Below, piece after piece: positions 62,490 through 64,000 of a stretch of DNA of 64,000 nucleotides (position 1 is its first letter; each line of letters starts with the position of its first letter). The stretch is from Bryum argenteum (lineage: Eukaryota > Streptophyta > Bryopsida > Bryales > Bryaceae). A program made the position numbers and the translations under genes. The notes below the pieces were generated by a model that did no database searches, was not told where the DNA came from, and saw only the letters and a list, made by a program, of their open reading frames with translations. The stretch spans positions 10,685,013-10,749,012 of the forward strand of contig CM073324.1 of NCBI GenBank assembly GCA_037043015.1. The letters are read 5' to 3'.

Positions 62490-62730
62490 AGCGTTACTAA
62501 AGTTGTAGAACTTTTCCATATCTTTCCAAAAATTCATTCCAAGCTTTAAAATTCTTTATACTTTAGTAGATATTCATGGTCAAAGTTTGAAAACACTATC
62601 CAAAATCTCCTCAAAACTTACCAAAGTGCGGTATATGCTCATTTATCCTCAAAATCTGCCCAAAATTAATTAGATCGCAGTAACTTAAAAAATCCACCAA
62701 AAACTGAGAATTATGTATGTTTCAAATTTT
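62490..62730 (-). repeat. Dispersed repeat family E, copy 2
   Basis: Read on the minus strand: GGGCAGATTTTGAGGATAAA, GAGCATATACCGCACTTTG and AAAGATATGGAAAAGTTCT, matching 20530-20680 in order. Confidence 0.5.
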
Positions 62731-62929
62731 GAGTTTTGTATATGTAGAAGTAGTAAGGCATAATCTCACTATTTGGATTTCCAATCCAAGTATTTTTCAT
62801 ATGCCTTTCTTATTGTCAACGATGGGTCTTTGTATTTGCATTTCTAAATACCTCCATGTGAATAATGAAGAATTTCTATAGGTGACATAGGTCCAATAAG
62901 GGTAAAAATTATATAGATGTAACCATAAC

Positions 62930-63300
62930 TTGCTTATGAACAACAACCTCTATTCAAATCTACTTGTAAATTGGTTTTTATGGCTCACAAAACACTTCAA
63001 ATCTATTTTACAGCTAGGGGGAAAATTAAGAAAAAAAAGAATCAACTTTGAACATTATGGACTCACAATTGGTAAGGATTTTGAATTTAATTTTCGTACA
63101 CACATACATGTACAAGTTAGGTAGTAGATCCTGCGGTTACATACTGAATTTTTTTTCTTCAAAAAGTAAATATTTACACCTTGCAATGACTGAGGACTGT
63201 TTAGAGGCTTTTGACACTTTTGAGGTCTTACGGCATTAGGTACTTTTGAAGTCTTACGACATTAGGTACTTTTAGAGGTCTTACGACATCAGGGTTTAAC
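62930..63300. mobile_element. Diverged TTAA-family fragment
   Basis: TTATGGACTCACAATTGGTAA, TACAAGTTAGGTAGTAGATC and CATCAGGGTTTAA follow the order seen in the outer third of 25946-26880 (TTATGATCTCACAAATG, ACAAGTTAGGTACAAGATC, TTAGGGGTTAA). The end is degenerate. Near 63200-63300 a short AGGTCTTACG(A/G)CATTAGG unit is repeated three times. Confidence 0.45.
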
Positions 63301-63349
63301 ATACACACGATGAAGAGGAGATTTCCTTCTTTAGAGTCAATGAAAGAAA

Positions 63350-63725
63350 TCCGCTAAGTAGGACGGACTAGGGACCAAAACACCCACTTTTGGTCGGACT
63401 AGGGACCGAACGTTGAACTGAGCACCAAATTGTTACTCTAAGATCGAACGGGGGACTAAACTCAAAAATGCATAAGTTTGATGGTTTTCTGAGTTTGGTC
63501 CCCGGTTCAACTTGGTGTCTAGTCCACAACGTGATGCGGAGAAGTTTTGAAGGAGCAGAAGACTAAAGGAGCACGATTGTTGTTTATGTGTGTGTGTGAA
63601 GGTCCCTAGTTTACATCCGGTTCCCAATTTGGTGCATTTGGTCCCTAGTCCGTTCTACTCAGCGGATAACTGAAAACAAGGCACGAAACAACGGACTGGG
63701 GACAAATTGGGGACTACTTAGCGGA
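63350..63725. mobile_element. Inverted-repeat element (376 bp) with nested ends
   Basis: TCCGCTAAGTAG at 63350 is matched by CTACTTAGCGGA ending 63725. Inside, GGACTAGGGACCAAA near the left is matched by TTTGGTCCCTAGTCC near 63636-63652. The GGGAC(C/T) motif is repeated several times. No coding capacity; class unknown. Confidence 0.6.
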
Positions 63726-64000
63726 ATACTCTATTATCTCTATTATCGTTGTGAAGAAGTCAAATACTCTTTTTCTTTTTTTGTTGAAATTATATGATCT
63801 CCGAAGCAAAGTAGGAGACGTACCCTATTTTTACGATGTCTCAAAAAATTTGTAAAAGTGAATTCTATTCTATGAATCAAAAAGGTCAATTTTTTATTTA
63901 TTTTGTTATTGTTCAAAGGAATGAGTGCAATCTAGTGGGGGTGGTTTGAACTCCACGTGGGTTGACAAGGATTTTACACAACATGGAACATCACGTGTGG

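Overview
This is a nuclear window from a land plant. It is AT-rich, with widely spaced genes interrupted by short GT-AG introns and gene families typical of plants. The two best-preserved ancient genes were matched from family knowledge only, and no search was run. The plant-specific RR-type tandem CCCH protein, the plant-style FRIENDLY/CLU protein and the compact introns fit an early-diverging land plant such as a moss. That placement is a guess; 'Viridiplantae, land plant' is firm.

Four real genes can be read. (1) Positions 1-6593, minus strand: the N-terminal two thirds of a FRIENDLY/clustered-mitochondria (CLU) protein. Twenty exons keep frame and the gene runs off the left edge. (2) 15469-17442, minus: an intronless 657-residue RR-TZF CCCH zinc-finger protein. 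(3) 53845-55464, minus: a complete six-exon CWC15 spliceosomal protein of 226 residues. (4) 57351-60837, plus: a complete ten-exon EI24-type membrane protein of 355 residues. Genes 3 and 4 are head to head, about 1.9 kb apart. They are ordinary housekeeping or regulatory genes and form no common pathway. An unidentified minus-strand coding exon may lie near 52.4-52.7 kb.

The rest, about 8-15 kb, 18-52 kb and 61-64 kb, is repeat territory. A 4.26-kb pogo/Tigger-like DNA transposon (43232-47489) has matching terminal repeats, a TA target duplication, a transposase broken by two in-frame stops, and a GC-rich accessory segment. Most striking is a family of at least eight non-coding elements (80-980 bp) that begin TTAACCCC/TTAACCCT and end in the reverse complement. 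Two insertions sit inside other repeats, so the pre-insertion sequence can be read from sibling copies; both show a duplicated TTAA. TTAA plus terminal CCC is the hallmark of piggyBac-type transposition, which is not commonly described in land plants. Two copies (25946-26880 and 48279-49215) are almost identical and inverted, so movement was recent.

Other repeats are a tRNA-related SINE-like family, several short inverted-repeat (MITE/foldback) elements, three or more unnamed dispersed families, and local tandem duplications. No rRNA, CRISPR or intact tRNA gene was seen.
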